Below, in pieces: positions 36,714-46,039 of a stretch of 64,000 bases of DNA (positions within the stretch are counted from its first letter, which is position 1; every line of letters begins with the position of its first letter). The position numbers and the translations under genes are program-made. The notes below the pieces were generated by a model that had not been told where the DNA came from, did not search any database, and saw only the letters and a program-made list of their open reading frames with translations. The DNA lies in the NCBI GenBank assembly GCA_030704615.1, contig CM060733.1:75864907-75928906 (forward strand), given 5' to 3'. The DNA comes from Takakia lepidozioides (Eukaryota; Streptophyta; Takakiopsida; Takakiales; Takakiaceae).

Positions 36714-37063
36714 TTATGGCTTTGGCTTACCCCTACTCGACAGGTGTTTGCTAAGAAAAATGCTCTCCCAACCCTCCTAAATCGTACCTAATCCTACTCC
36801 CTAATGAATCTTCCCCAAGTACTAGAGGCACTCCCTCGACAGTTCTAAGTGATATGACGCAATATGAAAAAAACGTGGGTGCTAGAGGAGGGCTTCCCGG
36901 GAGGTACTCAGCATCGATTTCGTAGAATCCAACGGCCCAAAATACCCCCCACCCAACCAATAGCACCCCTCTCCACTTGGACTCAATGACAAGGAATGCA
37001 ACATCCCATCGCCCACCAAGTCCTGGTGTGGAGAAAAGTGAGGGAGAGAATGGCCTCCAAGGC

Positions 37064-37071
37064 CTTATAAG
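37064..37071 (-). promoter_or_regulatory. TATA box of RING gene
   Basis: cttataag, followed by gcc on the minus strand, lies about 350 bp before the ATG at 36713 and about 60 bp after the nearest palindrome (37129-37154). The layout matches the other two genes of the element. Confidence 0.5.
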
Positions 37072-37123
37072 CCCCCCCTCCACACTCGGGGCGCGCGCTG
37101 TCATCATGACTGCGCACGCTAGT

Positions 37124-37920
37124 GATAGCTGCGACCGCCAGCAGGGGTGGTCGCATATTTTTTTCTTTTCTTTATTATGTGCAACCACCAACAGGGGGGT
37201 GGTCGCAGTTTTGTTTATGTTTTTTAATGGGTGCGACCACCAGCAGGGGGGTGGTCGCAGATTTTTTAATTTTTTTTAATGGGTACGACCACCAGCAGGG
37301 GGGTGGTCGCAGATGTTTTTTTTTAAATCAGCAGGGAGGTGGTCGCATAATGTTTTTTTTAAATAGGCGCGACCACCAGCAGAGGGGTGGTCGCAGAGAT
37401 TTTGTTTAAAACAAATAGGTGCGACCACCACCTGCTGGTGGTCGCACTATTTTCCTTTTCTTTAATAGATGCGACCACCAGCAGGGGGGTGGTTGTAGGG
37501 GGGTGGTTGCATAATTTTCCGATTTTTTAATATCTACCAACAGTCAGTAGCTCAGTTGGTTAAGTGCACTGAGTGCGACCCGGACGATTCTGGGGTCAAA
37601 TCTTGCTACTTGATGGGTGTGGTATGGATCGTGTGTGGTGCCCCATTCCTACGCCTCTTGGCGCATAAATGAAAGAGGTTATTTTCTCCTCTCACTACTA
37701 AGGGGCCTGATTTGTGAGCTGTCGCTCCCAGGTGTTTCCCAAAATAAAATAAAATAAAATCTGCGACCACCAGCAGGAGTAATCAGTAAATCAGTAAATA
37801 GGTGCGACTACCAGCAGGGGGGTGGTCGCAACATTTTTATTTTATTTTAACAGTTGCGACGACCGCTACTGGTGGTCACCCAATTTTTAAAAAAAAAATA
37901 GGTGCGACCACCAGGAGGTT
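37124..37920. repeat. Palindrome array B (upstream of RING gene)
   Basis: About ten units of tgcgaccaccagcagggggtggtcgcag are separated by T-rich spacers (attttttaatttttttaatgg). They have the same orientation as array A. A SINE has inserted at 37544-37765 and splits the array. The unit nearest the gene carries gcgaccgcc, as at the gene-proximal edges of arrays A and C. Confidence 0.85.
37544..37765 (+). mobile_element. tRNA-derived SINE, copy 2
   Basis: A box tagctcagttggttaagtgc (about 37549-37568) and B box ggggtcaaatcttgct (about 37590-37605) give a clear tRNA head. The body contains ggcctgatttgtgagctg, matching copy 1 at 13.8 kb, and the tail is (aaaat)n ending at 37761. It sits inside palindrome array B. 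Confidence 0.75.
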
Positions 37921-40253
37921 GGTCCCCTTGCACCTGTATGTATGTTTGGAGAGGTGGATGAAAAGCACATGTATGGACTCTCCATGGATTTGTGAAGAGG
38001 AAGATGAATGTTGGGAGCTGCACCTGGCTTTTGTGGCTTTCGAAACCATAATATGAAATCAACAATGTAAAGGTAATGACGAAACACAAACACACGCACA
38101 ACCACCAAACCCTTTCTTGGGTACACATATTCCACCATTTTTATTTCCGTACACGTATGCATGTACCCAAACTGAAACATGGATATCTATGGAAACATAC
38201 TACACATCATGTGACAGGTCATAGAAGTTGTAGCTGTACCTAATTCCGTCTGCCACGACGACGATGGTATGATCTCACGTCTAGTACAAAATCTTTGTCC
38301 CCACTCACTTCACATGATCAGTGCTAGAATCATGATCTCCATCTGTTCTTTCATTTCCAGAGGCAACTGGCCGTTGGACCTGTAGTCGTCCTCGAAGTAC
38401 ATTCAGTTGTCTCTCTGGTCGATTTCCACTCCTATCATAAATACCATCTAGGGTATCAGGCCTGTTTACAGGTCGGTCACCAACAAAAGGTTGCACAATT
38501 CTCTGCCGTTTCTGGGCTTGTCCCGGATTTCGTGGTGGCCTTAGAGCAGGTCTCGTATGAGGAAGGCTACTCGCACGTACATCAGAGGGGCCGACATGAG
38601 AGGAAAAGGCATGAGATGGACCAGCGAGGGTCGAGGGAGCACGGTTCACATGCGGACGTCCTCGGGCCAGATGAAATAACAATTGGCGGTCGTCGTCATC
38701 TGATGGTTCGACTTGCAGAAGTCTCGTAGCAGAAGAACCATCTCTCAGGATCGGAGTAGCGATGGAAGGAATTACATGAGGGGGAGAGAGACTAGATGGA
38801 CTAGCATGGGATGGACCGGCTTGAGAAAGAGAAACATGAGATGGAGCGGGGTGAGATGAAGCACGGTTCACAGGGGCATGATGTCAGTGAATGAATGACA
38901 ACGGCCGGTTGTCATCATCCGACGATTCGACCTGCACATCTCCCGCAGTCCGTGGAGCTCGTGGTGGGGGAGAGTTGACCTCAACTTCATTGTTGAGAGT
39001 GTGCTCCACTGGGGGAAGGGGGTCCGCAATTGGGATGACACCATGTCGCAGTTCATCAACAACAAGGTCATCGAAGGATGGATGCATTGCAGCATCATCG
39101 TCATTAAATTCATATGGGTCATGTGGAGGATTGCCCACATCATCGGACCTATCCCAACCATCGGAGTCGGAGTCCCTCGCGACGTCAGTGTCATCATTGC
39201 TGCTAGATTGGACCTCTGAGACAGATTCTTCAGACAACAGATTCTTCTCGTACCATGTAGATGCGTCACTTGCTCTCCTCTCTCGCAGTAGCCTACAATT
39301 CGTGTAGACATAAACCAATTTGTCAGCCCTAACATTATTCAACTTGTTGCGAATCTTGTTGTGAACAAACGAGTAATTGCTCCAGTTCCGCTCACAGGAC
39401 GAGACAGAGCACACTTGAGCAAGAATACGTTTTGCAATGGGAGCTAACGTTCTTGCTCCAGCTCCAATCAGATCCCACCATTATGTGGCAACATGTTCAT
39501 TGTTTTTGGATCCGGCATGTCATGGAAAGGATTCTGCCGATCCAAGAAGCACTGGTACTCGGACAACGCTCGCTCTGCCATATTCAAGGGCACAAGTTGC
39601 ATGATGACCCGTACAAGCCCGGCTTTGGCATCCACATCGTCTCTCAAATCCGTATTGTCCAGCAAGAATGGATTCAACAAGGCCCCCGCATAATGCAAGT
39701 CCGTGCGAACCATCCGTTTGCGGTCGTAAAATGCATCCTCGGTCCTTGCCGCCAAATCATCGTCCATAGAAAATGGAGGACGCCTCAAGAATTGCACGTG
39801 CTTCTCAAGGTTTTCCAATATCAACCATGCTTTATCCATTATTGGTTGTTTTCCATCAAACTCCCGCAAAGCAATCAACACCGGCTCCACCATGTTCACA
39901 AAATTTGCACATTTCGCCTAGAAATCGTCGGAGCGAATGATTGCGCGGACCCTCCGACTTTTGCTCAAAGACTTGGACTTACGAGAGTCGCGTAAGGTGC
40001 CCACATACGCATCCCATTGAGGGTCAATGATCACCTGTTCCAGACCCACCCTCAAAGTCACCAGTCGATCCACCATAAATTTTTTTGTGGCAAAGCGGGT
40101 TTCACCCGGGTTCCTAAGGCTGTATTTGGGTTCATGTTTTCTAAACAATGCCAAAGGGATGTGATGTGTACAAATGAACATCACAACCGACTTTGCCTTT
40201 TTTACTAGTTGTTTCATCCATGATTCTTTTCCCCAATCCTCCAAAAGGAGATC

Positions 40254-40258
40254 AAAGA
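40254..40258 (+). repeat. Target site duplication of the LTR element, left (aaaga)
   Basis: The same five bases follow the 3' LTR at 43229-43233, which marks one insertion event. Confidence 0.85.
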
Positions 40259-40990
40259 TGTCGCGGCCCTTTGCCTTGAGGGTAAGGGGGTCGGGACACA
40301 TGAGGGGCTGCCCCTGTGGTGGGGGCAGCGGCAGCGATAGGTATGGGGAGCTGAAGCACCCTTGAGTGCCCAAGGCACTCAAGGAAGCGGAGGCGCTCAC
40401 TAGGTGGAGCCCCACACACCGGGTTGCGGTGGGAGTGGGGGTGGCTCCACAAGGGGTGGTGGTAGCGTAGCGGGACTTAGTGGGGGTGGCATAGGACTCA
40501 CCATGAGGTGGAGACCTCGAGGTGGGAGTCGTGGGGAGTCTTGGGACTCATCACGGTCCAATAGGGCCGCGGTGAGCGGGCCAAGACTCACCGCGACTCA
40601 CCGCCGGGAGTCGAGGGTTCTCGTGGTGGTTCGCCATAAAATGGCATGGCTGGTTGTGAAACCCCCGCGGACAGCTACAGAAGTATATATAGGGAGTAGT
40701 AACCCCGAGAACGGTGCAAGCCCGTTGGTGACCAAAAACTAGTGAGTAAGCGAGCGAGCCGGAAAGCGACCAAAGAGTGGGGAGCTGTTCCGGACTGCCA
40801 TCTACCAAAGGGAATTCTCCTAGTCCCAATTAGGTGGAGGGTTTTAGAGGGAAGCGAAAGGGGACCGTTATGTCCCGGTGAGCAGCCGAAGCTCCAAGTT
40901 GGCCCGGCGGCCAGGTTGGGAGTCAGGCGCGCGCATCAAAGCGAGTAACTATGACTTGAAGGGGAGTTTACCGAAGTGAGGTGCGTGACA
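40259..40990 (+). repeat. 5' LTR
   Basis: It begins tg and ends ca, with a TATA-like tatatatagg near 40686. It is nearly identical to 42495-43228 and related to the inverted solo LTR at 26488-27392. Confidence 0.92.
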
Positions 40991-40992
40991 TT

Positions 40993-41004
40993 TGGTATCA
41001 GAGC
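40993..41004 (+). other. Primer-binding site (tRNA-iMet)
   Basis: tggtatcagagc lies 2 bp inside the 5' LTR and is complementary to the 3' end of plant initiator tRNA-Met. Confidence 0.88.
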
Positions 41005-41045
41005 TTAGAGTTCAGTACGCGATCGTCCTTGGGATTGGCCTCATC

Positions 41046-41642
41046 ATGGGGTCGGGCAAGCCAAAGCGAAAGCGGAACGGCCCAAAAGATGATGATCCCG
41101 GTGAGCCCGATGGGGGCGGCGTGTCACCGAGGCGGCCGTTTGAGGAAGCGATGCATGTTTCCGAAAACGAGGCCGCCCAAGAGTGGGAGGAATCCGAGGA
41201 GTCGGAGCCCGAGGAATCCTTGAGAGCTCCGACAAACCGAGAGATGTCTCCCATGCCGGCAGCCTTTTGGGAAGGGTTGTTGGCGCAGTTTGGCGGGACG
41301 TTGAAAGACGTGTTGAAGGCGGCTAATGCCACTTCCACTAAGGCAAAGTTTAAGGTGAAGCCTAAGGAACCCGGCACCTTCGAGGAGATTATGAAAATGA
41401 ACCTAAGTACGAGGTGGAGGCAATACTTAAGTCGAGGAGGTTCAGGAACCGAGAAACGGAGTATCTCGTCAAATGGAAGGGCTATCATCATGTGGAGGCA
41501 TCTTGGGTGCGTGCCTCAGAAATGGGAAACGCATCCGAGGCGGTTGCAGCTTTTGAAGGGCGACCTCAAAAGCGGAAGAAGCGTTGATGGGGACATCAAC
41601 CTTGGAGCGTGGGGGAGGAAATGCATGCTTAGCCCGGTTTAG
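41046..41642 (+). CDS. Truncated gag-like ORF of the LTR element
   Basis: ATG 41046 opens MGSGKPKRKRNGPKDDD. A charged linker and a hydrophobic helix (AAFWEGLLAQFGGTLKDVLKAA) follow. After about codon 117 (EEIMKMN) the frame runs into the chromodomain region out of frame, so the last 80 or so residues are not native. It resembles the N-terminal part of gypsy gag by position and composition only. The capsid core and zinc knuckle are missing because of the deletion. Confidence 0.55.
   Translation: MGSGKPKRKRNGPKDDDPGEPDGGGVSPRRPFEEAMHVSENEAAQEWEESEESEPEESLRAPTNREMSPMPAAFWEGLLAQFGGTLKDVLKAANATSTKAKFKVKPKEPGTFEEIMKMNLSTRWRQYLSRGGSGTEKRSISSNGRAIIMWRHLGCVPQKWETHPRRLQLLKGDLKSGRSVDGDINLGAWGRKCMLSPV
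41402..41587 (+). CDS. Chromodomain remnant (integrase C-terminus)
   Basis: In a different frame from the gag-like ORF, this reads KYEVEAILKSRR, then EYLVKWKGY and ASWV, a classic chromodomain, and ends RPQKRKKR and a stop. Family knowledge: chromoviruses carry a chromodomain at the integrase C-terminus to guide insertion to chromatin. Here it has no start codon or integrase core, having been joined to gag by a deletion. Confidence 0.8.
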   Translation, partial: PKYEVEAILKSRRFRNRETEYLVKWKGYHHVEASWVRASEMGNASEAVAAFEGRPQKRKKR

Positions 41643-42494
41643 CTAGCTCAGGAATCCGATTGCAAAAACTTGTATTGTACAAAAATTTGTTATAAAGGAA
41701 ATGGGTTCCAAATATTGTGCGTCCTATTGTGTTTGGAATGGTGATGCATGGTGTGGTTGGCTAGTGTGTAGAATGCATGCTAGCTTACAAAAAGTGGGAG
41801 AGGTAAATTGGGTTAATCGTGTGTTTGCGCAGAGCCGAAATCAGGTGACTCCCATCCAAGGGGCAAGGAAACTTGCGCCTTCTTTGGGAGTTCACGTGCT
41901 AGTGCGCACCTGGCGCGTGCGCGTACTATAACTGCGCTACCGCGGGGGTTGCCTTGTAGTGCGGGCTAACGCGGAAGCTACGTGCTTCCGTTCACGTACT
42001 ATAATCGTGTAACCTCGGGACGAAGTCGTAGTGCGGCTTCGACGTGTTCCCGTACCTCAGGCCAGCATTCCAAGGCGGACCCAATTGTAGTGATTGGGGC
42101 GCACGGTTGGTTCAAGGTTATCTTCCTAGTCAAAGAGGGTTCCAGGTGAACCCTTGCTCAAGGTGATGCCAAAAGCGGCATCATGAGCGATCGCAAGCAA
42201 TGTTGTTGCAGTAAGGCGATTCGATCCTCGGGGAGAATCGTTCCTTGGCCTTGAAGTAGGCCAAGAAGAGTGCACTGGGAGGAGCTGGAGAGGCTCCACC
42301 CTTGGCCGGGACTTGGAGGAAGTCGGCCGAACTAGCTAGTGGAGAGTAGAGTCAAGTGTGGGGTTTGGTTCTTTGCCATAGGACGCCATGGTGCGGAAAC
42401 AAACTCCTTGATGTGGGACGCCACAACTTGGATGTTCGTTTCTACAAAATGAACAAGTCGATGAGGACATCGACTCTCGGTTGGTAGGGGTGTG
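41643..42494 (+). other. Non-coding interior of the LTR element
   Basis: No open frame with a recognisable domain is present between the chromodomain stop and the 3' LTR. GC-rich stretches near 41900-42110 repeat cgtactata-type words. It ends in a G-rich tract that may be the plus-strand primer. Confidence 0.5.
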
Positions 42495-43228
42495 TGTCGC
42501 GGCCCTTTGCCTTGAGGGTAAGGGGGTCGGGACACATGAGGGGCTGCCCCTGTGGTGGGGGCAGCGGCAGCAATAGGTATGGGGAGCTGAAGCACCCTTG
42601 AGTGCCCAAGGCACTCAAGGAAGCGGAGGCGCTCACTAGGTGGAGCCCCGCACACCGGGTTGCGGTGGGAGTGGGGGTGGCTCCACAAGGGGTGGTGGTA
42701 GCGTAGCGGGACTTAGTGGGGGTGGCATAGGACTCACCATGAGGTGGAGACCTCAAGGTGGGAGTCGTGGGGAGTCTTGGGACTCATCACGGTCCAATAG
42801 GGCCGCGGTGAGCGGGCCAAGACTCACCGCGACTCACCGCCGGGAGTCGAGGGTGTTCTCGTGGTGGTTCGCCATAAAATGGCATGGCTGGTTGTGAAAC
42901 CCCCGCGGACAGCTACAGAAGTATATATAGGGAGTAGTAACCCCGAGAACGGTGCAAGCCCGTTGGTGACCAAAAACTAGTGAGTAAGCGAGCGAGCCGG
43001 AAAGCGACCAAAGAGTGGGGAGCTGTTCCGGACTGCCATCTACCAAAGGGAATTCTCCTAGTCCCAATTAGGTGGAGGGTTTTAGAGGGAAGCGAAAGGG
43101 GACCGTTATGTCCCGGTGAGCAGCCGAAGCTCCAAGTTGGCCCGGCGGCCAAGTTGGGAGTCAGGCGCGCGCATCAAAGCGAGTAACTACGACTTGAAGG
43201 GGAGTTTACCGAAGTGAGGTGCGTGACA
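42495..43228 (+). repeat. 3' LTR
   Basis: It is nearly identical to 40259-40990 and is followed by the target duplication aaaga at 43229-43233. Confidence 0.92.
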
Positions 43229-44482
43229 AAAGATATGAGCAACACACCCTTGGTAATATAGATGAGGATATCGTACCATCAAAATATCGGCCATATTAAT
43301 CATGTTAGATGCATTGTCCGTGCACACTTGGACAATTTTATCAGCTCCAATTTTATCGATGTAACTCGTCAACAACCCTGCTTGATAACGCGCATCTTTT
43401 CTCTCCCCGCTTGTATCAACGGATCCCAAAAATTGTTCCCCCGCATGACAGACTAGCATGACATTGAACAGTGGTCGATTAGTAACAGAACTCCAACCGT
43501 CCGCATATATAGTGCTTCCATATTTCCGGAGAAAATCACCTCTCTTTTCATTCACCTTTTGGGTGAGGTCAGATATAGCCTCTTCTAGCAATCATGTGCG
43601 GAGATCGCGATAACTCGGAGGTGTATATGTGGACTTGGAATCAGACGTGGCTTTGACAGCAGCCACAAACGCAGGAAGCCTCGAGACATTGAACGGAATA
43701 TTGGCCTCGTAGAAAAATTGGGCCCACTTCTTATCCAGAGTCATCCTGTGCGACAAATTTAAGCCTTCTTGCATTGATTATTGCCTCAAGGTCTGGTCCG
43801 TACAAGTGTTGGCGTACAATCGGGTGTTGCTCCTGACCCACCGGCTTCTCCATGAACAGTAGACGCCTCGCAAGAATCCCCCTGGGTACAACTCTGAGGG
43901 ACAGTTTGATTCGAACCTGGAGTGTTTGGCTCAGACGCCGCGGCCACATCAAGAGAAGGTGGGATATTGCCTCCACATTGGGCAAAGTGGGCTTTCACTC
44001 ACATGGAGGCTTTTGGGCACAAACAAACTCCTGCATTTTTCCCATCTCTGTAGCCGAGGTGATATAACATGCGATCTTTGCGACTCGTCAGCTTCAATGC
44101 ACAAAGATTGCATTGAACACTGTCCTTTTTGTGTGGGTCTATGGTGAACCAAGGGATCCACTCCTCCCTCATCCTCACACCCAAAACCCTAACCACAGAC
44201 TTAAGGTTGAACAAAGAACACTAGTGTACTTGGTAGATTTGTCAAGAGCAATAGAAGTTAGAACAGAATGCGATGGCCCAACACTACGACATCAATCCAA
44301 GTGGATCAATGCACCATGTAGTATTGTGCTTTTTGACAATTTACTGCAGTGGCTCTGGTGGAAGCCACAACAGCAAATGGTCCGCACCCTCCTCTTGGGC
44401 TTACACTCTTGCTCAAGGAATAAAGAACATTCACTCGTCACAAAAGTGTTTGCCACAAAAGAAGTGAGGGGCATTGTGACCA

Positions 44483-44493
44483 CCTTATATACC
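44483..44493 (-). promoter_or_regulatory. TATA box of hAT transposase gene
   Basis: On the minus strand it reads ggtatataagg, about 320 bp before the ATG at 44172 and about 50 bp after palindrome array C. The spacing is like that of the kinase-like gene. Confidence 0.55.
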
Positions 44494-44535
44494 CTCCAGC
44501 CTCCAAGCCTCACACGCTTGACGAATCAGATCCAA

Positions 44536-45200
44536 TGCTGCGACCGCTCCAGGTCGCACAAGGAAGTCGCATGTTTTTCTTAAAAAAAAAACTACTGCGA
44601 CCACCCTCATGCTGGTGGTCGCACCTATTTTTTTTTTTAAAAATCTGCGACCACCCCATGCTCGTGGTCACAGAGATTATTTAAAAATAAAATAAAATTG
44701 CTGCGACCACCCCCTGCTGGTGGTCGCACCTATTAAAAAAACAGAAAATTTCTGCGACCACCCCCCTGCTGGTGGTCGCACATATTAAACAAATACAAAA
44801 TTTCTGCGACCACCCCCATGCTGGTGGTCGCACCTATTAAAAAAACGAAAAATGCTGCGACCACCCCCATGCTCGTGGACACAGAGAATTTGTTTTTTTT
44901 TAATAATTAAAATTCTGCGACCACTCCCCTGCTGGTGGTCGCACTTATTAAAAAAACAGAAAAATGCTGTGACCACCCCCATGCTGGTGGTCGCACCTAT
45001 TACAAATAAAATAAAAATTGTGCGACCACCAGTAGCAGTGGTCGCAACTGTTTAAGAAAAGAAAAAAATGCGACCACCCCTGCTGGTGGTCGCATCTATT
45101 TTTAAAAAACAAAAAATGCTGCGACAACCCCTCTGCTAATGGTCGCAACTATTAAAAAATAAGATAAATTCTGCCACCACCACCATTTGGAGGTCGCACC
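44536..45200. repeat. Palindrome array C (upstream of transposase gene)
   Basis: About twelve units of ctgcgaccacccccatgctggtggtcgcacc are separated by A-rich spacers (tattaaaaaaacagaaaat). The orientation is opposite to arrays A and B. The unit nearest the gene is the shorter gcgaccgctccaggtcgc. The array ends about 200 bp inside the right end of the element. Confidence 0.88.
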
Positions 45201-45413
45201 AATTTAAGAATAATGATTTAAAAATGACCTCAACTATTGGCGGATGAAGTAATTTATAAAACAATTTATCCACTTGCCAAGGTGTCGCTTGGAATACAAC
45301 GTGTCCACCTACGTAGCATATTTTTCACCTAACTCATGTTTTACTGATTTTTCGGCAAAACTGACGCGACGTTGGTCGCGTCAGCGTCAGGTCCGACGTG
45401 ACGTGCAACCCTG

Positions 45414-45421
45414 GTTTAGGG
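45414..45421 (+). repeat. 8-bp target site duplication, right (gtttaggg)
   Basis: It directly follows the right hAT end (gtgcaaccctg) and is identical to 27779-27786. Confidence 0.75.
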
Positions 45422-45699
45422 ATGAGTTTAGAGTCCATGTTTTAGGATTTAGCTTTTAGGGCGGCGGCTGGGTTAGTGTGTGATGTTTGTTTAATTGGAA
45501 TTTGCAAACTATGTGAGTTCTTTGGATTATGTTTATATTGTAAATGGATTATGTGTGACTATGAATGGATTATTGAGCATGAATGGTGGGTGCAGATCCC
45601 AGGCATTCAAATATTCAAACATTCAAACAATCAAGCAAGTAAGAGCTCATTCTTTGAAACATTTGCATGTTTATGTTTTCTCCTCTTTCACACAATGGA

Positions 45700-45925
45700 G
45701 ATAGGGAAAGCACACTTATGCTTTCTACCATGGCTTGGAAAGTGAACATAGAAATCAAATGGGAAAGCACACTTGTGTTTTCTGCCATGGCTTGGGAAGT
45801 GCACATGGCCGCTTGCTCAATCAACAGGGAAGGCACACTAGTGTTTTCTGCCATGGCTTGAAAAGTGAATATGGAAACTTACTCAATCAACAGGAAAAGC
45901 ACACTTGTGCTTTCTACCATGGCTT
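45700..45925. repeat. Four-copy tandem repeat, about 57-66 bp
   Basis: Copies start near 45703, 45760, 45827 and 45893. Each carries ggaaagcacacttgtg, ttttctgccatggctt and gaaaagtgaa. No gene is visible; frames through it are repeat products. Confidence 0.8.
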
Positions 45926-46039
45926 ATAAACATTATCTGCACTTGTAAAGAGAACCCATAATCATTGTTTTGATTTTAAAATCAGGTAGCATCACTTTAC
46001 TTGTGTCAATGTGTCAATGGCGGCATATTGATGGAAACC

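Larger units (their letters stand above)
40259..43228 (+). mobile_element. Non-autonomous Ty3/gypsy chromovirus-type LTR element
   Basis: The 5' LTR (40259-40990, 732 bp) and 3' LTR (42495-43228, 734 bp) start tgtcgcgg and end gtgcgtgaca. They differ by only about five substitutions and a 2-bp indel. A tRNA-iMet primer site tggtatcagagc follows the 5' LTR, and a G-rich tract (gttggtaggggtg) precedes the 3' LTR. The 1.5-kb interior has the N-terminal part of a gag-like protein and a chromodomain but no protease, reverse transcriptase, RNase H or integrase core. It would need enzymes from a full relative. It is flanked by aaaga on both sides and sits in the hAT transposase gene. Confidence 0.92.
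38305..44172 (-). pseudogene. hAT transposase (BED finger, DUF659-like, hAT dimer), disrupted
   Basis: The gene starts at ATG 44172 (MREEWIPWF). A BED-type zinc finger (CNLC ... H ... C) is at 44120-44005, and a DUF659-like catalytic region with YADGWSSVTNRPL and VCTDNASN is near 43500-43300. The region continues beyond the inserted LTR element from 40258 (ESWMKQLVKKAKSVV, RNPGETRFATK). The hAT dimerisation segment is at 39414-39290 (CERNWSNYSF, NKIRNKL). An acidic, Pro/Ser-rich tail follows to 38305, perhaps with one more short exon near 38280-38240 ending RRRGRRN. Decay includes in-frame TGA at 44001, 43594 and 38886, TAG at 39920, frame changes near 43780 and 39475, and the LTR insertion. 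Family knowledge: hAT transposases cut and paste elements flanked by 8-bp duplications. This copy cannot make a full protein. Confidence 0.8.
27787..45413. mobile_element. Candidate giant hAT transposon with cargo genes (17.6 kb)
   Basis: The left end begins cctagttgca and the right end, read inward on the minus strand, begins cagggttgca. Both run into CG-rich palindromic sequence (gacgcgtcagcgtc on the left, gtcgcgtcagcgtc on the right). Outside lies an exact 8-bp duplication gtttaggg (27779-27786 and 45414-45421). The interior holds a hAT transposase gene, a kinase-like gene and a RING gene, each preceded by an array of gcgaccacc palindromes. The left and right arrays are in opposite orientation, as subterminal repeats should be. 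Later insertions are an LTR retrotransposon (40259-43228) and a SINE (37544-37765). Terminal identity is only about 7/10 before the palindromes, and the flanks are locally repetitive (gatgagttta twice). A nested pair of related elements is a possible alternative. Confidence 0.7.

Noticed and set aside
37124-45200. Regularly spaced palindromic repeats resembling a CRISPR array
   Set aside because: The genome is plant nuclear DNA, spacers are low-complexity A/T tracts of variable length, the repeats themselves vary, and no cas genes are present.
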